The notes beneath the pieces were generated by a model, which was given only the letters and a program-made list of their open reading frames with translations, made no database searches and was not told where the DNA came from. The position numbers were made by a program, and so were the translations under genes. Source: Cedecea colo (GTDB lineage: Bacteria > Pseudomonadota > Gammaproteobacteria > Enterobacterales > Enterobacteriaceae). From it: 64,000 bases of DNA. Shown piece after piece: positions 38,999-46,829 of this stretch (the first letter of the stretch is position 1; the number at the start of each line of letters is the position of its first letter). Location: NCBI RefSeq assembly GCF_011808225.1, contig NZ_SOYS01000006.1:191647-255646 (forward strand), in the 5' to 3' direction.

Positions 38999-39025
38999 GG
39001 CGCTGTATTCAGGCGCCTGCTCTTC
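38999..39025 (+). terminator. possible terminator of the yqjH-like gene
   Basis: A short GGCGC/GCGCC stem with a 9-base loop is followed by a pyrimidine- and T-rich run. It starts 11 bases after the stop codon. The stem is only 5 base pairs, so the call is weak. Confidence 0.35.
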
Positions 39026-39224
39026 CTTTTTCCTCTCTTTATCTGACGCCTGACGCGGTTATCTATAACGCCTGCGAAGCACAGTTTTGTGCTGCACTTC
39101 ATGAAAATGATTCTTATTTCTTATAATACACGCTGCAATTGAGCACTCCATCACGTTCCTCATCGTTGCCCACCTTTTCGGGGTTGTTCTTTTTCAGCGC
39201 TCATCTAGTATCAGATAAGAATTA

Positions 39225-39251
39225 AGATATATCTATTTAAAAGCTATATCT
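39225..39251. promoter_or_regulatory. tandem operator of the catabolic plus-strand operon
   Basis: AGATATATCT (39225-39234) is followed by AGCTATATCT (39242-39251). The starts are 17 bases apart. An identical arrangement precedes the facing operon at 53201-53227. The pair lies about 120 bases before the dioxygenase start in a 380-base gap that holds no gene. Confidence 0.7.
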
Positions 39252-39369
39252 TAAAAGCACCATGCGCGTTGTCTTTGTCCGTTGTGGCAGCGCAGAAAGG
39301 GGATGAAGGTCAGCGACAGACTGGCCTTATAAAACCGGCTTGAGCATTACTTTTCTGAAAAGAGAGAAC

Positions 39370-40392
39370 ATGACAATGCAACACATCGACAATGTGGTCC
39401 TTGATCCGCCCTTCACCCTCACCCGTGCCAGCCACGTGGTATTGAATGTGCGCGATCTTGAAGCCAGCAAAAGGTTTTACACCGAGTTAATCGGCCTGGT
39501 AGTGAGCGCCGAAGATGCCTCAACGGTTTATCTGCGAGGACTTGAAGAGCGTGGTCATCACAGCCTGGTGCTGCACAAATCTACCGAAATGTCCTGCGCT
39601 CGTCTTGGTATGCGTGTTCTGACGCCGGACGATATTTTCAAAGCAGAAGATTATTTTGCAAGCCAGGGCATTCACTCCACGCGAGTGGACGTTCCATTCC
39701 AGGGGCCAACGCTGCATGTTTCTGACAGCACCGGCGTTCCGCTTGAATTGTGCGCCAGCATGGAGCCGTGCGAGCGGCTGTTTAAAAGCTATAACCTTTA
39801 TCGGGGCGCCAGCGCTCAACGCCTTGATCACTATCAGTTACAGACCGATGACGTTAGCAAGTCCTGGTCTTTCTACCAGCCGTTGGGTTTTCGCGTCAGC
39901 GAGTACACTTACTCCCTGACGCCGGACGAAAAAGAACTTTTATGGGGCGTGTGGCTACAGCGTAAAGGCAATCCACATGACATCGTGTTCACTGCGGGTA
40001 CAGGGCCGCGCCTGCACCATTTTGCCTACACCCTTCCTGATACTAACGACATGATCCGCGCCTGTGATGTGGCCGGTGCTTTGGGATTCGCTCCGCAGCT
40101 TGAGCGTGGTCCTGGCCGACACGGAATAAGCGGAGCGCTGTTCGTTTACTTCCGCGATCCGGATGGTCACCGCATCGAATTATTTAATACTCACTATCAG
40201 CACATCGATCTGGAACCGGCGATAGCCTGGGATCTGGCCGATCCAAAGCGAGCCGATCAGTGGGGATTACCGGCCCGCAACCAATGGTTCACGGAAGCAA
40301 CACCTTTTGCAGGCGTCACGCCACGGCCGCCTGATATTCGGGTCGATCCCCCTACGCTTGAGAAATTTCTGGCGATGACCAACGATAGCTGA
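39370..40392 (+). CDS. type I extradiol ring-cleavage dioxygenase, homoprotocatechuate 2,3-dioxygenase-like
   Basis: A 340-residue two-domain VOC-fold dioxygenase. The iron ligands are H154 (RLDHYQLQ), H217 (RLHHFAYT) and E270 (DGHRIELF), at the same spacing as in Brevibacterium homoprotocatechuate 2,3-dioxygenase. That enzyme also shares LERGPGRHG, YFRDPDGHRIE and the C-terminal WGLPARNQWFTEA segment. It should open a catechol ring next to the hydroxyls with Fe(II) and O2. This differs from HpaD of enteric hpa operons, which belongs to the LigB-type fold. I start at ATG 39370 after GAGAGA. It is the first gene of the operon. Confidence 0.9.
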   Translation: MTMQHIDNVVLDPPFTLTRASHVVLNVRDLEASKRFYTELIGLVVSAEDASTVYLRGLEERGHHSLVLHKSTEMSCARLGMRVLTPDDIFKAEDYFASQGIHSTRVDVPFQGPTLHVSDSTGVPLELCASMEPCERLFKSYNLYRGASAQRLDHYQLQTDDVSKSWSFYQPLGFRVSEYTYSLTPDEKELLWGVWLQRKGNPHDIVFTAGTGPRLHHFAYTLPDTNDMIRACDVAGALGFAPQLERGPGRHGISGALFVYFRDPDGHRIELFNTHYQHIDLEPAIAWDLADPKRADQWGLPARNQWFTEATPFAGVTPRPPDIRVDPPTLEKFLAMTNDS

Positions 40393-40473
40393 GGAGTCCA
40401 CCCCTCACAACCTGCTGAAAATTATCAGGTTCAACTTCAATGCTGAAGATGAGCCCGGGTAGCCTCAACCTGG
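40390..40473 (+). ncRNA. structured intergenic RNA element before the MFS gene
   Basis: Four hairpins stack in the gap between dioxygenase and carrier: TGAGG/CCTCA (40390-40407), AACCTG/CAGGTT (40409-40431), CTTCA/TGAAG (40435-40448) and CCGGGT/ACCTGG (40455-40473), the last just before the ribosome site. The first TGAGG could instead pair with a second CCTCA at 40463-40467, which would break the fourth hairpin. Such mutually exclusive folds suggest control, but no known riboswitch class fits. Confidence 0.4.
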
Positions 40474-40483
40474 AGAAAGGATC

Positions 40484-41728
40484 ATGGCTGCGATTAAAAG
40501 TACGTTTGTCAGAATTTTTGTGGTTTACGCTCTTGGCGTCATGGCCGCGATGACCGTGAGTGAAGCGGTGACGGAACTGGGCTCGATCGCCAAAGAATTT
40601 CACCTGATGGACCACGGCAAAGTGGGGGTCATCATGTCCCTGCCTTCGCTGATGGTCGCACTTGGAGCATTGCTGGCCGGATATGCTGTAGACCGACTCG
40701 GCGATCGTGTGGTGCTGCTTTGCGGCGCGGTAATAATCGTTGCGGGCGATCTGTACGTCATCGCGTCACCCAGCTATAGCTCGCTATTAGCCGGACGTGT
40801 GGTCACGGGCGTGGGCTACGTCTTAACGGCGGTTGCCGCCGTGACTTTGCTTATCCGCATCACGACGGGAAAGCAACGAACCATGGTCATGGCGCTGTGG
40901 TCCACCTTTGTTCCCGCAAGCTTCCTGCTGCCGTTTATCTCAGCGGGCCTTGCCGAACATTTTCAGACCTGGCGCGCAGCTTTCGTCGGGCATTCTCTTC
41001 TGACGCTGGGGCTCGCCTTCCTTGCGATGCTCAGCATTCCGCGCCGGACGCCTGAGGAAAAAACGCAGTTCTCCCGTACCCGGGGGCTGAGCGCGGTCTT
41101 AAAGAGCCCGCTCCCCTATTTGCTGGGGATCTCCTTTGGCGCAGATGCCTTTATTCAGACCGGCATGATTTCTACCCTCACTCCCTGGCTTGCGAAAACT
41201 TACGGCGTACCGGCGGTAGAAGTTGCGCACTGGAACGTCGGAGCGATGATTGCCAATGCAATAGGCTGCCTGATGGTCGGCGCGTTCCTGAATCGGGGTA
41301 TCAAAGCCACGGTTATTGCCAGCGCAGGCATTCTGTTGGCCGTATTGTCAGCGCTGTTCATCTATCTGACAGCCGTTGGCTTCCTGTTCTCAATTGCCGC
41401 CTCCTGGCTCTTCATGTTCAGTAGCGGTTTGCTGGTTGGGATGTGGGCACTGGCGCCAATCGTGGCCCCTTCTCGCGAAAGCATGGGAGCCACAAGCGGG
41501 CTGATCACACAGCTCACTCTGGTGGGCGTTTTTCTTGGACCACTGCTGTTTATTAACGCCCTGCATGCCGACGATGCCAACCAAATGGCGCTGATGGTGA
41601 TTATCGGGCTGGCGATTTGCCTGGTCGCTATCCCTATCTGGCGACGTGGCCCAAACCATCAATCCGGAAGCCAGCACGTAGGGGAAGGCTCTGCCGGTAG
41701 CGGCGACAAACTCGGCACCGTCAGATGA
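40484..41728 (+). CDS. MFS transporter, probable aromatic substrate carrier
   Basis: A 414-residue major facilitator with about 12 membrane helices. The loop 2-3 signature appears as GYAVDRLGDRVV, and motifs in helices 4 and 5 (LAGRVVTGVGYVLTAVAAVT) are typical. Its place between the ring-cleavage enzyme and the hydroxylase suggests that it imports the aromatic substrate of the pathway, although export of a toxic intermediate is also possible. The ribosome site GAGAAAGG directly follows a hairpin. Confidence 0.85.
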   Translation: MAAIKSTFVRIFVVYALGVMAAMTVSEAVTELGSIAKEFHLMDHGKVGVIMSLPSLMVALGALLAGYAVDRLGDRVVLLCGAVIIVAGDLYVIASPSYSSLLAGRVVTGVGYVLTAVAAVTLLIRITTGKQRTMVMALWSTFVPASFLLPFISAGLAEHFQTWRAAFVGHSLLTLGLAFLAMLSIPRRTPEEKTQFSRTRGLSAVLKSPLPYLLGISFGADAFIQTGMISTLTPWLAKTYGVPAVEVAHWNVGAMIANAIGCLMVGAFLNRGIKATVIASAGILLAVLSALFIYLTAVGFLFSIAASWLFMFSSGLLVGMWALAPIVAPSRESMGATSGLITQLTLVGVFLGPLLFINALHADDANQMALMVIIGLAICLVAIPIWRRGPNHQSGSQHVGEGSAGSGDKLGTVR

Positions 41729-41821
41729 CGTAACCAGACGTTCGGGCCTGACGCGTTCAGGTCCGCAAACAAGCGCCAGGCATGGGTGCCTGAACATTCA
41801 AAAAACCAGAGGTCATTTATC

Positions 41822-43111
41822 ATGTTGGATATTGCCATCATTGGAGCCGGCCCGGCAGGCCTGGCAACCGCTCTGCGACTGCATCAAAAAGGCTTCCGTC
41901 CGCGTCTTTACGAAGCCGTTTCCGAAATTAAGCCGCTGGGTGTTGGCGTGGATATCAAACCCTACGCGGTGAAAGAACTCACCGAAATGGGGCTCTACGA
42001 AGCGTTCTGCGACATCTCGGTCGACGCGCAGGAATCCATTTTTTACACCGGCTACGGTCAGGAAATTTTCAGTGAAAAATGTGGCCGCCATATGGGATAT
42101 GAGAACGATCAGCGCTTCGTGCATCGTGGTCGGCTACAGATGATGCTCTATAAAGCAGTCCAGGATCGCCTGGGCGCAGACGCCATCACGCTGGGCTGTC
42201 GCTGCAGCAGCTTTGAACAGGACGACAGCGGCGTAACCGTCCATTTTGATACCACCCACAATCCTGATGCGCCTAAGCAGATCCGGGCCGATGTGGTCAT
42301 TGGCGTTGACGGTATTCGTTCCGTAGTGCGCAGCAAACTGATGCCTGAGTCCATGCGTACCCACTTCTCAGGACTGACCCTTTATCGCGGCGTCACCGTC
42401 ATGCCGCCGCTGAAAACGGGCGGCAGCATTCTGCATATCGGCGATCCCATTCGTCAGGGCACCATTATTGTCTATCCGATTCAGGACAACGTGGATGGCC
42501 AGGGTAATCAGCTGGTGAACTGGGTAATCGAACAAAGTGAAAAACCACAAACCGAAGAAGACTGGAATCAGGAAACCGGCGTGAAAGAAGTTGAACACGT
42601 GTTTGACGACTGCCAGCTCGATTTTCTCGATATTGGCAAAATGATAAGCAACGCCCGCGAATGCTATCTGTTCCCCCTTATCGATCACGACCCGCTTAAA
42701 CAATGGTCTTTTGGGCGAATTACCCTGCTTGGGGATGCCGCGCACGCCATGTATCCGCGCGGCGGAAATAGCGTTTGCCAGGCCTTTGTCGATGCCCGCG
42801 TTATCGCCGAAAAACTCGCCGATATCAACGATCCGGTAGAAGCGCTCAAAGCCTATGAGTCAGAGCGCCGCGAAAAAGTGAACTGGCTGGTGCTGGCCTC
42901 GCGCGGAGAAGGCCCGGAAGTGGTGCGCCGCATCGTTGAAGAGCGCAGCGGCGGTAAACCATTCGACGATATCGAAAACATTTTTCCCCATGAAGAAGCG
43001 CTCTCCATTTTCAGTGAGTACCACGCGAAGGCAGGTATGAAGATCCCGACAGAAAAAGAGACGGGTGGACCTTCAAAATATAAATCTGTTTTTGCAACCG
43101 GCAGTAAATAA
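41822..43111 (+). CDS. FAD-dependent aromatic hydroxylase
   Basis: A class A flavoprotein monooxygenase of 429 residues. The Rossmann motif GAGPAGLATAL at the N-terminus, the DG motif (VIGVDGIRSVVR) and the GD motif (LLGDAAHAMYPRGGNS) are all present. Such enzymes insert one hydroxyl next to an existing one, sometimes with loss of a carboxyl, using NAD(P)H and O2. It probably makes the catechol for the dioxygenase. I start at ATG 41822 (AGAGG upstream), giving MLDIAIIGAG. The exact substrate cannot be read from sequence. Confidence 0.88.
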   Translation: MLDIAIIGAGPAGLATALRLHQKGFRPRLYEAVSEIKPLGVGVDIKPYAVKELTEMGLYEAFCDISVDAQESIFYTGYGQEIFSEKCGRHMGYENDQRFVHRGRLQMMLYKAVQDRLGADAITLGCRCSSFEQDDSGVTVHFDTTHNPDAPKQIRADVVIGVDGIRSVVRSKLMPESMRTHFSGLTLYRGVTVMPPLKTGGSILHIGDPIRQGTIIVYPIQDNVDGQGNQLVNWVIEQSEKPQTEEDWNQETGVKEVEHVFDDCQLDFLDIGKMISNARECYLFPLIDHDPLKQWSFGRITLLGDAAHAMYPRGGNSVCQAFVDARVIAEKLADINDPVEALKAYESERREKVNWLVLASRGEGPEVVRRIVEERSGGKPFDDIENIFPHEEALSIFSEYHAKAGMKIPTEKETGGPSKYKSVFATGSK

Positions 43112-43160
43112 ACCCGCTAATAAGCAAATCAAAAACTTAATGACCGACAGGATAAAGAAA

Positions 43161-44207
43161 ATGACCAAAATTATTGATGCCAACATGCACTGGTTGCCCG
43201 GCGACCTGTTCTCCGATGAGAAGCTGCTGAACTCGTTCCTCGACTGCGTACCCAAACAGTACGGCGTACATACCCGCGTGGAACAAATTGAAGGAAAAGA
43301 CCTGCGCCAGCTCATCATTGAGCAGCCAAAAGGCTATGTAAATCTGAACTACGCGGAAGGCCAGTACACCCTGGAAAGCCAACTGGCGGATATGGAAAAA
43401 GCCGGCATTGACCACGCGGTATTTCGTCTGCCGGTCTGGCAGGAATGGCTCGATCTCGAAACCTGTAAAAAGGTGAACGATCGCATGGCGGAATACATTA
43501 AACGCAGCGGCGGGAAAATGTCTGCGCTGGCGGTTGTACCACCCTGGGGCACCGACGATTGCCTGCGCGAAGTAGACCGTTGCCTGAATCAGCTGGGTTT
43601 CCGCGGCGCGCAGATTGTCGCTCACTACGGGCAAATCTATCTGGACGATATAGCGTTTCGTCCATATCTCAAGTACCTCAATGAGTTGAACGTACCCGTC
43701 GTGGTGCACCACACTCCGCTGCCGGTCGATTACCACTCGGTGCTGCCGTATACCAACCAGCGTCGCCAGTTTGGCCGCTGTATCGATCAGGCCACCGCGG
43801 TCGGTCGCGAACTGTTTAGCGGCATGTTTGATGAACTGCCAAACCTGCAGTTTATTCACTCCATGCTCGGCGGCGCGTTTTACGCCTTTGCCGACATGCT
43901 GGTGCCGCCACAGCATCAGTTTAACGATGCCGTCGATCGCTTCCAGACCGGCACCGGTAACCTGCGCGCCCAGCTTTCAAATAACATTTTCTTTGATACT
44001 TCAGGCGCGCCGCAGTGGGGCAAAGCGCAGCTGGAAGCCGCGGTAAAAGTCATCGGCGGGAAAAATATCCTCTACGGTAGCTCTTACCCTATCCGCAAAG
44101 ACTGGTTCTTCCAGGGTGTCGATACCATCAGAAGTCTGGATATCTCAGAAGAAGATAAAGCGAATATCCTGGGCGGCAACGCGGCTCGTATGTTCCGTAT
44201 CGACTAA
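43161..44207 (+). CDS. amidohydrolase-2 family protein with altered metal site
   Basis: A 348-residue member of the ACMSD/decarboxylase branch of the amidohydrolases. In that branch the first strand carries HxH or ExH and the last an Asp. Here the first motif is DANMH (N8, H10), H183/H184 (VVHHTPLP) and H233 (FIHSMLGG) are kept, but the final Asp is a serine (S308 in YGSSYP). Two of the expected metal or acid-base residues are thus replaced. It may decarboxylate or hydrate an aromatic or ring-cleaved acid by a changed mechanism. I start at ATG 43161; AGGA lies upstream. A terminator-like hairpin follows. Confidence 0.75.
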   Translation: MTKIIDANMHWLPGDLFSDEKLLNSFLDCVPKQYGVHTRVEQIEGKDLRQLIIEQPKGYVNLNYAEGQYTLESQLADMEKAGIDHAVFRLPVWQEWLDLETCKKVNDRMAEYIKRSGGKMSALAVVPPWGTDDCLREVDRCLNQLGFRGAQIVAHYGQIYLDDIAFRPYLKYLNELNVPVVVHHTPLPVDYHSVLPYTNQRRQFGRCIDQATAVGRELFSGMFDELPNLQFIHSMLGGAFYAFADMLVPPQHQFNDAVDRFQTGTGNLRAQLSNNIFFDTSGAPQWGKAQLEAAVKVIGGKNILYGSSYPIRKDWFFQGVDTIRSLDISEEDKANILGGNAARMFRID

Positions 44208-44223
44208 CACCCCTATCGTGCTG

Positions 44224-44252
44224 AAAGTGGCGTCAGAAGGCGCCGCTTTTTG
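44224..44252 (+). terminator. hairpin-T terminator inside the catabolic operon
   Basis: An 11-base-pair stem with G-T pairs (AAAGTGGCGTC with GGCGCCGCTTT) closes an AGAA loop, followed by TTG. It lies 17 bases after the amidohydrolase stop and would lower expression of the three lower-pathway genes. Confidence 0.6.
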
Positions 44253-44299
44253 TTCACCTGAAAAGCTGAAACTCATGCAGGCCAGGAGAGAAACTGAAC

Positions 44300-45184
44300 A
44301 TGAAACAGCCCCAATTTGTGACCTTTAGCCGAAATGACGGGCAACAAAGCGAGTACGGCCTGATAAACGGACAAGGGGTGATTAACCTCTCCCGCCGTAC
44401 GGGCGATCGCTGGCCCGATTTAAAGGCGGTAATTCAGGATGGTGCATTGTTAATGCTGGCGCAGGAATACGGCGAAACGCCGGCAGATCATAACCTTAGC
44501 GAAATTACTTTCAAGTTGCCCATCCAGAATCCGGGGAAAATCATCTGCATTGGCGTTAATTATCCCGACCGGAACGCCGAATATAAAGATGGGCAGCCTG
44601 CCGCGCTATACCCTTCGCTCTTTGTCCGTTTCCCCAATTCATTGACTGGCCATGAGCAACCGATTCTGCTGCCGCCGGAAAGCGAACAGCTCGACTACGA
44701 AGGAGAAATTGCCATCGTGATAGGTAAGGGCGGCCGCCGCATTGCCCCTGAAAATGCCCTGTCTCATATCGCCGCTCTGACGCTGTGTAATGAGGGCACG
44801 GTGCGCGACTGGGTTCGCCATTCTAAATTTAACGTCACGCAGGGTAAAAACTTTGAACAATCTGGCGCAATGGGCCCATGGCTTGTCCCGTTGCAAAGCG
44901 CGGAGCAGCTGGAAGATATTCGTTTAGTGACTCGCGTTAACGGTGAAATTCGCCAGGATGACCGTACCTCGCACATGAATTTCTCTTTCGCGTGGATTAT
45001 CGAATACCTGTCGACGTTTACCACCCTTTATCCCGGCGACATCATTATTACCGGAACGCCCACCGGCGCGGGCGCACGGCTGAACCCTCCGGTTTGGCTT
45101 AAAGCCGGTGACGTTGTGGAAGTCGAAGCGGAAGGGTTGGGCATTCTGCGCAACAGGGTACGTGCAGAGGTGCCGCCATGCTGA
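44300..45184 (+). CDS. fumarylacetoacetate hydrolase-family protein (isomerase/decarboxylase-like)
   Basis: A 294-residue FAH-fold protein. The catalytic core shows CIGVNYPDRNAE, the metal-binding EGE in DYEGEIAIVIG, GKNFEQSGAMGPWLV and the end motif GDIIITGTPTGAG. HpcE/HpaG, the 5-oxo-pent-3-ene-1,2,5-tricarboxylate decarboxylase and isomerase of the homoprotocatechuate pathway, belongs here, as do other hydrolases. Followed by HpaH- and HpaI-like genes, an HpaG-like step is the best guess. It overlaps the next gene by 7 bases. Confidence 0.82.
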   Translation: MKQPQFVTFSRNDGQQSEYGLINGQGVINLSRRTGDRWPDLKAVIQDGALLMLAQEYGETPADHNLSEITFKLPIQNPGKIICIGVNYPDRNAEYKDGQPAALYPSLFVRFPNSLTGHEQPILLPPESEQLDYEGEIAIVIGKGGRRIAPENALSHIAALTLCNEGTVRDWVRHSKFNVTQGKNFEQSGAMGPWLVPLQSAEQLEDIRLVTRVNGEIRQDDRTSHMNFSFAWIIEYLSTFTTLYPGDIIITGTPTGAGARLNPPVWLKAGDVVEVEAEGLGILRNRVRAEVPPC

Positions 45185-45981
45185 ATTCTGCCCAAATCCT
45201 CAGCGCTGTCGAAGCGCTTTCTCAGGCTGAGATAAGCCGCCAGCAGACAGGTTTGCTCTCGCAAGCCCTGCCGGAAATGACGCTGGAAGATGCCTATGCG
45301 ATTCAAAGCGCATGGGTAAAACAAAAAATCGCCAATGGACGCCGCGTGATTGGCTGGAAAATCGGTCTGACGTCAAAAGCGATGCAATACGCGCTGAATA
45401 TTGCTACGCCGGATTCTGGCGTGCTGTTCGACGATATGGTGTTTGAAGATGGCGCCAGCATTCCCGCAGATCGCTTTATCCAGCCGCGCATTGAGGCTGA
45501 AATTGCTTTTGTGATGAAAGCGCCGCTGAAAGGCCCTGATATCACCATAGCCGATGTCATGAATGCCACAGACTACATCGCCCCGGCGCTGGAAATTCTC
45601 GATACGCGAATTGTACGCAAAGACCCTGTCACCGGGTACGCGCGTACCATTATCGACACCGTTTCGGATAACGCAGCTAACGCTGGCATCGTGCTTGGCG
45701 GACAGGTTTTTAAACCGGATGCGGTGGACATGCGCTGGATGGGCGCCATCGTCTCGCGTAATGGCCTCGTTGAGGAAACCGGGCTTGGAGCGGGCGTGCT
45801 AAATCATCCTGCTCGCGGCATTGTCTGGCTGGTCAGGCGCTTAGCGCAATATGGCGACAGCATAGAAGCGGGACAGGTAGTGTTAGCAGGATCGTTTATT
45901 CGTCCCATAGAAGCGCGCCACGGTGACACTCTGAGCGCTGATTTTGGTCCTCACGGAACCGTCAGCTGTTTTTTTGAATAG
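45178..45981 (+). CDS. 2-oxo-hept-4-ene-1,7-dioate hydratase, HpaH/HpcG-like
   Basis: A 267-residue hydratase aligning with E. coli HpaH throughout: KIGLTSKAMQ, PRIEAEIAFV, ATDYIAPALEILD, TISDNAANAGIVLGG-like and the end motif GTVSCFFE. It adds water to the 2-hydroxydienoate formed after decarboxylation. The Glu residues in RIEAEIAFV bind Mg. By eye over half the residues match HpaH, so the C7 dioate substrate is plausible. It is translationally coupled to the FAH gene and 8 bases from the aldolase. Confidence 0.9.
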   Translation: MLNSAQILSAVEALSQAEISRQQTGLLSQALPEMTLEDAYAIQSAWVKQKIANGRRVIGWKIGLTSKAMQYALNIATPDSGVLFDDMVFEDGASIPADRFIQPRIEAEIAFVMKAPLKGPDITIADVMNATDYIAPALEILDTRIVRKDPVTGYARTIIDTVSDNAANAGIVLGGQVFKPDAVDMRWMGAIVSRNGLVEETGLGAGVLNHPARGIVWLVRRLAQYGDSIEAGQVVLAGSFIRPIEARHGDTLSADFGPHGTVSCFFE

Positions 45982-45989
45982 GAGGATTT

Positions 45990-46769
45990 ATGCCTGCCCC
46001 GATTAATCGCTTTAAACTCGCCTTAAAAGAAAACCTGCCGCAGATTGGGCTGTGGCTTGCGCTGGCAAATCCGTATAGCGCTGAGATTTGCGCCGGCGCT
46101 GGATTTGACTGGGTGTTGCTTGACGGCGAACACGCGCCCAACGATGTGCCTATATTAATGAATCAGTTACAGGTGCTTTCGTCTTCTTCGTCTCACGCGG
46201 TAGTACGCCCTCCGGTCGATTCTCCGGCACTCATCAAGCAGTTGCTGGATATCGGTGCCCAGACGATATTGATCCCAATGATTGAAAGCGTGGAACAGGC
46301 TCAGGAAATGATACGCGCGGTACGCTACCCGCCAGAAGGCATTCGCGGTGTGGGTGCGGCATTAGCTCGGGCATCCGGTTTTAATCGCACCCCCGACTAT
46401 CTGCAAACCGCTAACGAACAAATTTGCCTGCTGCTGCAAATTGAGAGCCGTGCCGGTATTGAACAACTGGACGCTATCGCAAAACTTGAGCATGTGGACG
46501 GGATTTTTATTGGGCCGGCAGATTTGGCGGCCGATATGGGCTATCTCGGTCAGCCTGGCGCATCTGAGGTACAGCGAGTGGTAATGGAGGCGTTAGCGCG
46601 CATTCGCTCTCATGGTAAAGCCGCCGGGATCCTCAGTGCCGATCCCCATCTTTGTGTCCGTTATTTAGAAGCTGGCGCAACCTTTGTCGCGGTGGGCAGC
46701 GATGTAGGTCTGTTGGTTAAAGCCTCCAGCGCCCTGGCGGCAGAATTTAAGCATTGGGCTGGCAAATAA
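45990..46769 (+). CDS. 4-hydroxy-2-oxoheptanedioate aldolase, HpaI/HpcH-like
   Basis: A 259-residue class II pyruvate aldolase. PQIGLWLALANPYSAEICAG, FDWVLLDGEHAPND, RYPPEGIRGVGAALARAS and DGIFIGPADLAADMG are the HpaI motifs, with H45 region, R70 and the metal-binding Glu/Asp in place. It splits the C7 product into pyruvate and succinic semialdehyde in the Hpa pathway. AGGAGG gives a strong ribosome site. It ends the plus-strand operon and converges on the PadR-DUF2218 gene; a small GCCTTCA/TGAAGGC hairpin (46784-46800) lies between them. Confidence 0.92.
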   Translation: MPAPINRFKLALKENLPQIGLWLALANPYSAEICAGAGFDWVLLDGEHAPNDVPILMNQLQVLSSSSSHAVVRPPVDSPALIKQLLDIGAQTILIPMIESVEQAQEMIRAVRYPPEGIRGVGAALARASGFNRTPDYLQTANEQICLLLQIESRAGIEQLDAIAKLEHVDGIFIGPADLAADMGYLGQPGASEVQRVVMEALARIRSHGKAAGILSADPHLCVRYLEAGATFVAVGSDVGLLVKASSALAAEFKHWAGK

Positions 46770-46829
46770 ATTCACCCTGCCAGGCCTTCAGAATGAAGGC
46801 TAAACTTGCCATTTGGATGGCCGCAGAAT

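Noticed and set aside
40388..40431. TPP riboswitch
   Set aside because: CTGAG, ACCC and AACCTG occur in TPP-like order, but the upstream GGGGTGCC half and the AGGGA closing part are absent.
43137..43916. 259-codon frame antisense to the amidohydrolase
   Set aside because: No start signal or family match; the sense strand is a clear enzyme with family motifs.
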